DNA of 60,854 nt from Candidatus Stygibacter australis (GTDB taxonomy: Bacteria > Cloacimonadota > Cloacimonadia > Cloacimonadales > TCS61): the NCBI GenBank assembly GCA_030765845.1, contig JAVCDJ010000041.1, forward strand, positions 1 through 60,854. The letters run 5' to 3'. A model generated the notes under the pieces. That model worked only from the letters and a program-made list of their open reading frames with translations, was not told the origin of the DNA and did not search any database. Positions 26,761 through 35,674 of the stretch are shown one piece after another (the stretch's first letter is position 1; every line of letters starts with the position of its first letter). The translations under genes were made by a program, and so were the position numbers.

Positions 26761-27291
26761 ACCTTAATACCACCTTATAGGAGATGATTAAACAGATGTT
26801 ATAGAGTATAAAAACTGAAAATTTGTATAAATTGAACAAGTATATTTGCCAATCTCCCATCAATCATATTGCTTTTCCATATTTTTCTGGTACACTTTCG
26901 AGTATCATGGACAATAAAAAACTCATAGCTCTTATATTGAGCCTGATTTGTATGAGTGAATAATATTTAAGAAAAACTATATAATTTATTAATTAGGAAT
27001 CATATCAATATATAAATAATAATTCTAATTTATTTCTTTTAAATAGCTACATTCAAGGAAACATCACTAAAAATATAGTACTAAGGTTAATAACTAATTT
27101 ATTGTATAATATTTTAGATATTTAAATAAAGACTATCAAATTATTAATTATAAGTACATCTTCACCTTGTTTATCTTGACAAGAATAATACAAAAATCTT
27201 ATCAAAAAAAGAAATACAGAGTTAATAAATAAGTGAATTTAGTAATTAAAGAGAATTGGTTTCTTATTATCGTAATCAAGCAGTATATATC

Positions 27292-27335
27292 TTGCACTAA
27301 TGAATATTAAAGATGTAAGCAACTTGTTAGTGCAA
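27292..27335. repeat. Spaced 9-bp inverted repeat before the giant surface protein
   Basis: TTGCACTAA and TTAGTGCAA are separated by 26 bases, about 95 bases before the gene start. The left arm lies in ATCTTGCACTAATGA, similar to ATCTTGACTAATGA near 8.2 kb. It could be a regulator site. Confidence 0.4.
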
Positions 27336-27429
27336 AGTTAATCTACTATATGAAACCGGTTACGAAGTAGTTATATTAATCTTTGCTAATGAAAAGGTTG
27401 TTTATATAGTAAAATAATTGGAGGGAAAA

Positions 27430-30400
27430 ATGAAAAAATTGATTACAATTACCATATTTGTAATCTTGATTTCTACTGTTTATAGTCTCTATGCAGTTCC
27501 AGTCTCAGATGGATTCGATTATCCTGTTGGTTATCCAGATGGAGATGGATACAATACAACCGCTGGATGGGGATGGTTGGAATTGACAGATGAGGAAGTA
27601 TATCATCCTGCGAATGATTTTAATGGAAATGGAGGTAGTGATACAGATTTAGGAGATCCTGTTTATGCTGCATCGCATGGTACTGTTGTTGAGCTTGGTA
27701 ACTACGGAACTGGATGGGGTAATATTATATTAGTTGAGCATTTGTTACCTGATGGGACGCAAATATGGACTCAATATGCCCATTTGCAAGATATATTTGT
27801 TTCAGTTGGTGAAAATGTGGTAAAAAATCAAACAATCGGAACCATTGGAAAAGGATATAATAATGAATATTGGGCACATCTACATTTTGAAGTGCTGAAA
27901 GTATATCGTAGCCCTTCAGCGTGGGTGACTGGATGGACAACTGATGAGATCAATCAAAGTTACTACGAGCCTACCGCTTTTATAGATAAAAATAGAGATT
28001 TAAGGGATGTGCCTATTCTTAATGAACCTGCTGATCAGGCAGAATTCAATAAAGGTGAAAATGATATTCTCTTTGATTGGACTGATGTATCAGGAGCTTC
28101 ATATTATGAAATATGGATTGATAATAATGAAGGTTTTGGTTCACCGGCTATAGGATTTAATAATGGAAATAATGACTGGATTGCTGAGGGATTTACAAGT
28201 CAAAGCAGTTTCAATTTGACAACCTCTCTGCAAAACCAGCTTGATCAGAATTTATACTATTGGAAAGTTTGGATAGTGAATAGCAATCAGGTTCCTATCA
28301 CAGGGGATTGGTCGGATGTAAGGCAATTTACCTTATTTGTTCCACTCGATGAACCTACCCTTATCGAACCTGCTGATCAAGCGGAGTTCAATAAAGGTGA
28401 AAATGATATTCTCTTTGATTGGACTGATGTATCAGGAGCTTCATATTATGAAATATGGATTGATAATAATGAAGGTTTTGGTTCACCGGCTATAGGATTT
28501 AATAATCAAAATAATGACTGGATTGCTGAGGGATTTACCAGTCAAAGCAGTTTCAATTTGACAACCTCTCTGCAAAACCAATTTGATCAGAATTTATACT
28601 ATTGGAAAGTTTGGATAGTGAATAGCAATCAGGTTCCAGTTACAGGGGAATGGTCAGATATACGAGAGTTTTATTTGTTGAATCAACCCAATGCACCTAC
28701 CCTTATCGAGCCTGCTGATCAAGCGGAGTTTAATAAAGGTGAAAATGACATACTCTTTGATTGGACTGATATATCAGGAGCTTCGTATTATGAAATTTTG
28801 ATTGATAATAATGATGGTTTTGTTTCCCCGGCTATAGGCTTTAATAATGACAGTGGAGATTGGTTAGCAAATGGAATAGTAACAAGTAGTCAGTTTACAC
28901 TGAGTATAGCACTGCAAAATCAGTTAAGTCAGAACACATACTTTTGGCAGGTACACGCTTTAGATTCTAATCAATTGCCTATTTATGATTGGTCTGCTTA
29001 CCGAGAATTTGATTTACTTGATATTCTTCTTCCAGAAATCAAATTAATTGCCTCGGATGGAACGGTAAATGATAAGTTTGGGGGTTCCGTATCAATTTCA
29101 GGTGATAATGTCCTGATCGGTGCTTATTGGGATGACGATAATGGCTCTAACTCCGGATCAGCTTATATATATAATTATGATGGCACATCCTGGGTAGAGC
29201 AGCAAAAACTCACGGCATCGGATGGAGATACAGGTGATCGTTTTGGGGCTACCGTATCAATTTCAGGTGATTATGCCCTGATTGGTGCTTATTTTGATGA
29301 CGATAACGGAGATAATTCAGGCTCTTTATACGTCTATCATTATAATGGCACATCCTGGGTAGAGCAACAAAAACTTACGCCATCGGATGGATATGCAGGT
29401 GATTATTTTGGGCATTTCGTATCAATTTCAGGAGATTATGCCCTGATCGGTGCTTCTGGTGATAACGATAATGGCAATAGAACCGGATCAGCATATATCT
29501 ACTATTATAATGGTGCAGAATGGGTAGAGCAGCAAAAGATAACGGCATCGGATGGAAATGAATGGGATGAATTTGGGGATAAGGTATCAATTTCAGGAGA
29601 TTTTGCACTGATTGGTGCTAATAAAGATGACGATTATGGCTCTTGTTCCGGATCAGCTTATATTTTCCATTATAATGGTACAGAATGGGTAGAACAGCAA
29701 AAACTCACGGCATCGGATAGTGATGTTGATGATCATTTTGGGAATTCCGTATCAATTTCAGGTGATCATGCCCTGATCGGTGCTTGGGGGGATGACGATC
29801 ACGGTGATTGGTCTGGATCAGCTTATATATACAATTATAATGGTGCAGAATGGGTAGAGCAGCAAAAACTTACAGCTTCAAATGGAGATGAAAGTGATCG
29901 TTTTGGATGTTCCGTATCACTTTTAGAAGATTATATTCTGATTGGTGCTAGTTGGGATGAAGATAACGGCAATTATTCCGGATCAGCTTATATCTTCCAT
30001 TATAATGGTGCAGAATGGGTAGAGCAGCAAAAAATCACAGCATCGGATGGTGGTGTTGAAGACTGGTTTGGGGGCCATGTATCACTTTCAGGAGATTATG
30101 CCCTGGTCGGAGCTTCTGGAGATGGTGCCGGATCAGCTTATATATACAATTATAATGATAGTGGCAATACTTTGCAGGCAGATTTCACAGCAGATCAAAC
30201 AAATATAACATTAGGTGATGCAATACTGTTCACTGACTTATCTACTGGTGACCCAGTTAGCTGGGCATGGGATTTTGAGAATGATGGAGTAATTGACAGT
30301 AATGTTCAGGATCCAATATTTACTTATCCGGAACCTGGAGTTTACAGCGTGAGTCTTACTATCAGTAATGAAGAGCAACGTGATAGCGATACAGAAGTCA

Positions 30401-33400
30401 AGATGGACTATATTAATGTAAGTTTTAATTTGGAAGAAATCAAATTAATTGCCTCAGATGGAGCTTCAAGTGATTATTTTGGGGGTGGCGTATCAATTTC
30501 AGGAGATTTTGCCCTGATCGGTGCTAGATATGACGACGATAACGGCTCTGCTTCCGGATCAGCTTATATTTTCTATTATAATGGCACATCCTGTGTAGAA
30601 CAGCAAAAACTCACAGCCTCTGATGGAGCTTCTAATGATTGGTTTGGGTCTTACGTATCAATTTCAGGAGATTTTGCCCTGATCGGTGCAATGTGGGATG
30701 ACGATAACGGAGATTATTCTGGATCAGCCTATATTTTCTATTATAATGGCACATCCTGGGTAGAGCAGCAAAAACTCACGGCATCAGATGGAGCTTTTAA
30801 TGATAGATTTGGTTCTGTATCAATTTCAGGTGACCTTGCCCTGATCGGTGCTTATCAAGATGACGATAACGGCTCTGATTCCGGATCAGCTTATATTTTC
30901 TATTATAATGGCACATCCTGGGTAGAGCAGCAAAAACTCATTGCATCAGATGGAGATGCAGATGATAGATTTGGTTTTGGATCAATTTCAGGTGACCTTG
31001 CCCTGATCGGTGCTTATCAAGATGACGATAACGGCTCTGATTCCGGATCAGCATATATTTTCCAATATAATGGTGCAGAATGGGTAGAGCAGCAAAAACT
31101 TTTGGCATCGGATGGAGCTGCAGATGACCATTTTGGGAGCTCCTCAGTTTCGGGTGACTATGCCCTGATCGGTGCTTCCCGAGATGATGATAATGGCTCT
31201 AACTCCGGATCAGCTTATATCTTCCATTATAATGGTACAGAATGGGTAGAGCAGCAAAAAATAACAGCTTCGGATGGTGATGCAGAGGATTGCTTTGGGG
31301 CTCCCGTATCAATTTCAGGTGATTATGCCCTGATCGGTGCTAGATACGGCGACGATAATGGCTCTAACTCCGGATCAGCATATATCTTCCATTATAATGG
31401 AGCAGAATGGGTAGAACAGCAAAAAATCACAGCATCGGATGGAGATGCAGAGGATTATTTTGGGAGTTCCGTATCAATTTCAAGTGACTATGCCCTGATA
31501 GGATCCCCTTCCGATAACGATAACGGCTCTAATTCCGGATCAGCGTATATATACAATTATAATGATAGTGGCATTACTTTGCAGGCAGATTTCACAGCAG
31601 AACAAACAAACATAACCGTAGGTGATGTAATACAGTTCACTGACTTATCTACTGGTGAACCAGTTAGCTGGGCATGGGATTTTGAGAATGACGGAGTTAT
31701 AGACAGTGGTGTGCAGAATCCGGTATGGACTTATGAAGAAGCTGGAATTTACAGTGTAAGTTTAACGATTAGTAATGATACTGATAGTGATAATATCTTA
31801 AAGAATAATTATATTACCGTATCTGAAGGTTTAGAAAACCTCGAATGGGTAAAATCTGAGGATAATCCAATACTAACGGTCAATGGAACTGGATGGGAGC
31901 ACTATTTCGTAAATAATTATGTTTTGGATGATGATGATGAATACAAAATGTATTATACTGCCATGGTTCCTAACTATATGGAAGTCGGTTTAGCTACCTC
32001 AAGCGATGGTATAAACTGGACAAAAAGTACTAATAATCCGGTTATCCAAAGAGATGTTCAGAACTGGTCTTCATTTCGTATCAAAATAGGTTCAGTGATT
32101 AAGAGAGAGGGGACATATTATGCATTTTATTATGGAGATGATCAAAATTTAAATGCTAATGGTTCAATTGGAGTTGCAACTTCGCCTGATGGAATAAATT
32201 GGACTCAATATGAAAATAATCCAATTATTTCTTATACAGAAATACCACCTGGAGATCACGGGATATTGAATCCTAATGTAGTTTATGTAAATGGCATTTT
32301 TAAAATGTTTTTTTGCCATTCTTATTATGGCGATTGTTATTATGCCGAATCTGATGATGGATTTAACTGGGAGATAAATAATGATCCGGGCATTTACGTT
32401 GGAACTTCAATCCGGCATGACGGAAATCAGTATTATGCGCTAAGATCTTTTGCTGAGGAAGATAGTGTCGGAGTATGGACTTCGAACGATGGTATATCCT
32501 GGAATCAGTATTCGATATCTTCATTTCTACCTTATCAAGATTGGCAAATAAGCAGTTATGATACTTCTCAAGGATATTTCTCGTTATTACCTGAGATAGA
32601 ATCAAATGAACTCAAGCTTTTTTTCAGTTCATATCAGGGAGCATGGGGATATCAGAGAATGGGATTTGCCATCGCAGAAGTAAATTTTGTTAATGACTTA
32701 GAAGCAGATTTTATTGCTGATAACACATCCGGACTGGCACCTTTAGAAGTTAATTTCACTGATTTATCTGCAGGCAATATAACAAGTTGGGAATGGGATT
32801 TCCAGAATGATGGAGTTATAGACAGTAGTGTGCAGAATCCGGTATGGACTTATGAGGAACCTGGAGTTTATAGTGTGAGTTTGACAGTTTCTAATGATGT
32901 GTCACGTGAAAGTTCTACTGAATTGAAAGAGAATTATATAACTGTTTTAAGTCCTGATCCTATACTAAATCTGCCTGAAACAATAACCTTTAATGAGGAT
33001 GAATCTACAATTCTTGATCTGGAAGATTACATTACATATTACAATCTCGAGGAATTGACTGTAAACTGGAACGGAAATGTCGAAGTCCTGATTAGCAATG
33101 AAGGTTTGGTGTTGGACTTTACAGCCTCTCTAAACTGGTTTGGTGATGAAATGATTGCATTCACAGTTAGTACCGATTCATCAAGAGAAAGTGTAACAGA
33201 TAATCTGGATGTAATTGTCACTCCTGTTAATGATCCACCAATTTTAGAAATCACTGGTTCATTTGAAGCCGAAGAAGATATGCTATCCAGTAGTTATGAT
33301 TTTGGCACTTTTTGTTCTCAAGTTTGGGGAGAGAATGATATTTTGACATTAAGTGCTGACAATTCGGAACACATCAATGTTCAAATTTTAGACTTGGAAG

Positions 33401-34656
33401 TAGTTTTTGAATCCAATACACCGAACTGGTTTGGGACTGAGGAAATTACATTTTTCCTTAATGATAATATCTCAGAGAGATTTAGCAGAGAGACATCAAC
33501 TTTTAGCAGTAAACTAATAAATCAGTTTTCAACAGATGATAACGACTCATTAAGAGATATTGTACAACAGATTATAGAAGTAACAATAAATCCTGTAAAT
33601 GATATACCTGAGTTAAATATGCCTGAACAACTCTTCCTGGATATCGCTGGAGAGCTGAATATTGATCTAAGCGATTATGCTTTTGATATAGATGATGATG
33701 CTTTACTTTATTCTGCCATACCGGGAGATGAACTGGAAGTAGAGATTTTGGGAAACCTGGCAATAATTTCATCTGAAATTAACTGGTCAGGAGCAGAAAA
33801 TGTGATATTTTATGCAGATGATCAGCAGAGTCGAGCTACTGTCAGTGATACAGTTCTAGTAATAAGAGAGTTTATTGCTTATCCTGTAATAGAAGATATT
33901 GTAGATGTACCTGATGATCAGGGAGGAAAGGTGATAGTTTCATTCACAGGGAGCTGTTTTGATACTGACAGTCTGATCGTGCGTCCAGGTGAATCATATC
34001 AGGTAGAGTATTTATTTGAAGATAACTGGACAGCAGCTAATTCCACTATTGCTTATGGAGCAGATAATTATTTCGTACAGGTTAATACTTTGCAGGACTC
34101 AATGCCTGGATATCCCAATGTATATGATTTTCGGGTTATTGCAGCAATGGAAGAGGGGAACTTTGTAAGTAATATTATGTCTGGTTATTCACTGGATAAT
34201 ATATGTCCGGCAGTGCCGTCAGAGCTGCTCTTTGATTCTGGTTATCTCGTTTGGAATGAATCCGTTGATGAAGATTTTGCTTATTTCAGCATTTATCGGG
34301 ATGGTGATTTGCTGGATTACAGTACAGAGCCAATAATGAGTATTATCGGAGATTCAGGTGACTATCAGGTTACGGCAGTGGATTGTCATGCTAATGAAAG
34401 TGAACTTTCGTCAGCAGTTTCTGGGGGTTATCCCTATGGAGATATTGATCATAACCAGGAGGTGGAAGCTATGGATGCATCACTGGTATTACAGTATTTC
34501 TGTTTGATAGTCACAGATTGGGAAGAATGGCAGATTGAGGTTGGTGACGTTGATGGTAACGGTAGTGTGGAGGCTTATGATGCCAGTTTAATTTTACAAT
34601 TTACTGTTGGTTTCATTGATGAATTTCCAGTAGAAGAGGATAGTAGAAAAAATTAA
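27430..34656 (+). CDS. Giant secreted surface protein: M23 peptidase, Ig-like repeats, two FG-GAP heptads, PKD, dockerin-like end
   Basis: A 2408-residue exported protein. I choose the ATG with GGAGGG just upstream over an earlier TTG. Order of parts: signal peptide; M23/LytM peptidase with zinc ligands His59, Asp63, His152 and catalytic His118 and His150 (HLHFE); three 114-residue Ig-like repeats (about 200-537); seven FG-GAP repeats (536-915); PKD; seven more FG-GAP repeats (1003-1385); PKD; a five-bladed glycosidase-like propeller (about 1471-1755, with SDGINWTK-type repeats); a third PKD; cadherin/Ig-like domains; and a dockerin-like pair of calcium loops (DIDHNQEVEAMDASLVLQ and DVDGNGSVEAYDASLILQ). 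There is no T9SS-type tail. The peptidase looks active; the rest suggests adhesion or polymer binding at the surface. A terminator follows directly. Confidence 0.85.
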   Translation: MKKLITITIFVILISTVYSLYAVPVSDGFDYPVGYPDGDGYNTTAGWGWLELTDEEVYHPANDFNGNGGSDTDLGDPVYAASHGTVVELGNYGTGWGNIILVEHLLPDGTQIWTQYAHLQDIFVSVGENVVKNQTIGTIGKGYNNEYWAHLHFEVLKVYRSPSAWVTGWTTDEINQSYYEPTAFIDKNRDLRDVPILNEPADQAEFNKGENDILFDWTDVSGASYYEIWIDNNEGFGSPAIGFNNGNNDWIAEGFTSQSSFNLTTSLQNQLDQNLYYWKVWIVNSNQVPITGDWSDVRQFTLFVPLDEPTLIEPADQAEFNKGENDILFDWTDVSGASYYEIWIDNNEGFGSPAIGFNNQNNDWIAEGFTSQSSFNLTTSLQNQFDQNLYYWKVWIVNSNQVPVTGEWSDIREFYLLNQPNAPTLIEPADQAEFNKGENDILFDWTDISGASYYEILIDNNDGFVSPAIGFNNDSGDWLANGIVTSSQFTLSIALQNQLSQNTYFWQVHALDSNQLPIYDWSAYREFDLLDILLPEIKLIASDGTVNDKFGGSVSISGDNVLIGAYWDDDNGSNSGSAYIYNYDGTSWVEQQKLTASDGDTGDRFGATVSISGDYALIGAYFDDDNGDNSGSLYVYHYNGTSWVEQQKLTPSDGYAGDYFGHFVSISGDYALIGASGDNDNGNRTGSAYIYYYNGAEWVEQQKITASDGNEWDEFGDKVSISGDFALIGANKDDDYGSCSGSAYIFHYNGTEWVEQQKLTASDSDVDDHFGNSVSISGDHALIGAWGDDDHGDWSGSAYIYNYNGAEWVEQQKLTASNGDESDRFGCSVSLLEDYILIGASWDEDNGNYSGSAYIFHYNGAEWVEQQKITASDGGVEDWFGGHVSLSGDYALVGASGDGAGSAYIYNYNDSGNTLQADFTADQTNITLGDAILFTDLSTGDPVSWAWDFENDGVIDSNVQDPIFTYPEPGVYSVSLTISNEEQRDSDTEVKMDYINVSFNLEEIKLIASDGASSDYFGGGVSISGDFALIGARYDDDNGSASGSAYIFYYNGTSCVEQQKLTASDGASNDWFGSYVSISGDFALIGAMWDDDNGDYSGSAYIFYYNGTSWVEQQKLTASDGAFNDRFGSVSISGDLALIGAYQDDDNGSDSGSAYIFYYNGTSWVEQQKLIASDGDADDRFGFGSISGDLALIGAYQDDDNGSDSGSAYIFQYNGAEWVEQQKLLASDGAADDHFGSSSVSGDYALIGASRDDDNGSNSGSAYIFHYNGTEWVEQQKITASDGDAEDCFGAPVSISGDYALIGARYGDDNGSNSGSAYIFHYNGAEWVEQQKITASDGDAEDYFGSSVSISSDYALIGSPSDNDNGSNSGSAYIYNYNDSGITLQADFTAEQTNITVGDVIQFTDLSTGEPVSWAWDFENDGVIDSGVQNPVWTYEEAGIYSVSLTISNDTDSDNILKNNYITVSEGLENLEWVKSEDNPILTVNGTGWEHYFVNNYVLDDDDEYKMYYTAMVPNYMEVGLATSSDGINWTKSTNNPVIQRDVQNWSSFRIKIGSVIKREGTYYAFYYGDDQNLNANGSIGVATSPDGINWTQYENNPIISYTEIPPGDHGILNPNVVYVNGIFKMFFCHSYYGDCYYAESDDGFNWEINNDPGIYVGTSIRHDGNQYYALRSFAEEDSVGVWTSNDGISWNQYSISSFLPYQDWQISSYDTSQGYFSLLPEIESNELKLFFSSYQGAWGYQRMGFAIAEVNFVNDLEADFIADNTSGLAPLEVNFTDLSAGNITSWEWDFQNDGVIDSSVQNPVWTYEEPGVYSVSLTVSNDVSRESSTELKENYITVLSPDPILNLPETITFNEDESTILDLEDYITYYNLEELTVNWNGNVEVLISNEGLVLDFTASLNWFGDEMIAFTVSTDSSRESVTDNLDVIVTPVNDPPILEITGSFEAEEDMLSSSYDFGTFCSQVWGENDILTLSADNSEHINVQILDLEVVFESNTPNWFGTEEITFFLNDNISERFSRETSTFSSKLINQFSTDDNDSLRDIVQQIIEVTINPVNDIPELNMPEQLFLDIAGELNIDLSDYAFDIDDDALLYSAIPGDELEVEILGNLAIISSEINWSGAENVIFYADDQQSRATVSDTVLVIREFIAYPVIEDIVDVPDDQGGKVIVSFTGSCFDTDSLIVRPGESYQVEYLFEDNWTAANSTIAYGADNYFVQVNTLQDSMPGYPNVYDFRVIAAMEEGNFVSNIMSGYSLDNICPAVPSELLFDSGYLVWNESVDEDFAYFSIYRDGDLLDYSTEPIMSIIGDSGDYQVTAVDCHANESELSSAVSGGYPYGDIDHNQEVEAMDASLVLQYFCLIVTDWEEWQIEVGDVDGNGSVEAYDASLILQFTVGFIDEFPVEEDSRKN
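28027..29052 (+). repeat. Three tandem 342-bp repeats (Ig-like domains)
   Basis: Copies start at 28027, 28369 and 28711, exactly 342 bases (114 codons) apart. Copies 1 and 2 are nearly identical in DNA over most of their length; copy 3 has diverged in its second half. Confidence 0.9.
29035..30165 (+). repeat. First block of seven FG-GAP repeats
   Basis: Seven units of about 55 codons, each built on TASDG..D.FG, SISGDYALIGA, a DDDNG calcium-type loop, SGSAYIY and WVEQQK. The last unit is shortened and leads into a PKD domain. Seven units match one integrin-like seven-bladed propeller. Confidence 0.9.
30436..31560 (+). repeat. Second block of seven FG-GAP repeats
   Basis: Again exactly seven units with the same framework, the last ending in the same YNDSG.TLQ link to a PKD domain as in the first block. 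Units 3 and 4 of this block share long identical DNA runs, showing recent duplication or conversion. Confidence 0.9.
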
Positions 34657-34673
34657 AAAAACCAAACTATATT

Positions 34674-34704
34674 ATGGGCAGACTTAGGTCTGCCCATTTT
34701 TTTT
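34674..34704 (+). terminator. Rho-independent terminator after the giant surface protein
   Basis: ATGGGCAGAC and GTCTGCCCAT form a perfect 10-bp stem with a TTAG loop and then eight T. Confidence 0.95.
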
Positions 34705-34892
34705 AATCCGATAATTGAATTAGAATACGCTACCAGAAATTGAAATATCAGTTAAAATACAAATGTCATAATTTTCAGATCAAGGGAAAATATGTGATTG
34801 ATTTGAATCTTAGAGAAACCTTACTTTTCTATTTATTGAGAGTAGAATTTCAGAAAAAGATAGCGTAACTATTTAAATAGAAAAGATTTTTC

Positions 34893-34921
34893 TTGACATA
34901 AAAGTGATGTGTTACAGAAAA
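34893..34921 (+). promoter_or_regulatory. Candidate promoter of the RRM protein gene
   Basis: TTGACA, 17 bases, AGAAAA. The downstream box is poor by standard consensus but is embedded in ACAGAAAAG, identical to that at the lysine-reductase operon promoter. Confidence 0.4.
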
Positions 34922-35019
34922 GACACAACTTATCTTGAGTTTCTAAAGAACCTTTCGGTTTACTCCGATTTGGAACTGACAGCAAACCACAGGAAAAGTT
35001 AACAAAGTCTAAGGATATT

Positions 35020-35059
35020 TGTGAGTTGTATCCAAGATTAAAATTGACTAAAACTCACA
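35020..35059 (+). promoter_or_regulatory. Hairpin abutting the RRM gene ribosome site
   Basis: TGTGAGTT and AACTCACA form an 8-bp stem whose 3' arm ends directly before the GGAG of the ribosome site. It could regulate translation, for example by temperature or by the RNA-binding protein itself (inference). Confidence 0.4.
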
Positions 35060-35069
35060 GGAGAAAAGG

Positions 35070-35342
35070 ATGAATATTTACGTAGGAAATTTGGATTATC
35101 AGGTCACAAGTGAAGATTTGAAAGAAGCTTTCGGCAATTTTGGCGAAGTAGCTTCAGTTAATGTTATCATTGACAGAGAAACAGGAAGATCAAAAGGTTT
35201 TGGATTCGTAGAAATGCCTGATGATACCGCTGCAGAACAGGCTATTACTGGTTTAGATGGCACCCCACTTCTGGGACGCAACCTGAGAGTTAACCAGGCA
35301 AAGCCAAGAGAAGAACGCCCAGCAAGGCGCAATCGTTATTAA
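35070..35342 (+). CDS. RRM-domain RNA-binding protein
   Basis: A 90-residue protein consisting of one RNA recognition motif with RNP2 (IYVGNL, residues 3-8) and RNP1 (KGFGFVEM, about 43-50), plus a short basic Arg-rich tail (EERPARRNRY). Such single-RRM proteins in bacteria often respond to cold or act as RNA chaperones; this is family knowledge, not shown here. It has its own promoter, long leader and terminator, so it is a single-gene unit. Confidence 0.95.
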   Translation: MNIYVGNLDYQVTSEDLKEAFGNFGEVASVNVIIDRETGRSKGFGFVEMPDDTAAEQAITGLDGTPLLGRNLRVNQAKPREERPARRNRY

Positions 35343-35390
35343 TCAACAATAATCAACCTGCTCAGATTATCTGACAGGTTCAGGTTAATG

Positions 35391-35424
35391 AAAGGTTCAC
35401 TTCACAGTGAACCTTTCTTTTTTG
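35391..35424 (+). terminator. Rho-independent terminator of the RRM gene
   Basis: AAAGGTTCACT pairs perfectly with AGTGAACCTTT around TCAC, followed by TTTCTTTTTT-like sequence. Confidence 0.95.
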
Positions 35425-35506
35425 TCTGCATTTTAAGTAATGCCGTCTGACGAAACTGAATATCACAATTAAATCTAAAAAAAAGAACAAAATTTTGTGA
35501 TTATAC

Positions 35507-35535
35507 TTGACTAACTATTTCAAAACTACAGAAAA
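35507..35535 (+). promoter_or_regulatory. Candidate promoter of the lysine-reductase/lyase operon
   Basis: TTGACT, 17 bases, AGAAAA. The region between and just after the boxes is flanked by an 8-bp inverted repeat (35511-35518 with 35541-35548), a plausible operator. Confidence 0.4.
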
Positions 35536-35674
35536 GTGCCATAGTTAGCTGGAGAGAAACAGGACAAAAATTGACTCCAGCGGAACTGAAGATCATTAAG
35601 GAACCAATTGAACTGACCTTTGTTTCGGCAAAGGTTTCTATAACTAATAATTAAAAAATATAAAAGAGGTAGTA

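Larger units (their letters stand above)
26470..27429. other. Long AT-rich intergenic region
   Basis: About 960 bases without a credible gene between the NIF3 gene and the giant surface protein. It contains one copy of the 54-bp palindromic element, a spaced 9-bp inverted repeat, a distal TTGACA/17/TTATCA promoter-like pair starting at 27176, and a 25-base stretch (27372-27396) resembling one upstream of the dikinase-like gene (22 of 25 bases). The composition is strongly A+T rich from 26900 on, as often seen before surface-protein genes. Confidence 0.6.
34705..35069. other. Intergenic region and long leader of the RRM gene
   Basis: No gene is seen. A candidate promoter at 34893-34921 would give a leader of about 140 bases. 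The leader has a hairpin next to the ribosome site, listed separately. Confidence 0.5.
35343..35674. other. Intergenic region and structured leader of the lysine-reductase/lyase operon
   Basis: After the RRM terminator, a candidate promoter is followed by about 130 bases of leader with three inverted repeats: CTAACTAT/ATAGTTAG (35511-35548, overlapping the promoter), GCTGGAG/CTCCAGC (35548-35581) and ACCTTTG/CAAAGGT (35616-35635). I do not recognise a known riboswitch, and the lysine-box core is not evident. Confidence 0.45.

Noticed and set aside
29035-31560. Regularly spaced repeats that could suggest a CRISPR array
   Set aside because: Units are in frame, about 165 bases, and encode FG-GAP repeats; no short direct repeats with unique spacers.
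35530-35674. Lysine riboswitch before the lysine-reductase gene
   Set aside because: The long conserved L-box core and five-helix layout are not visible; only generic hairpins are seen.
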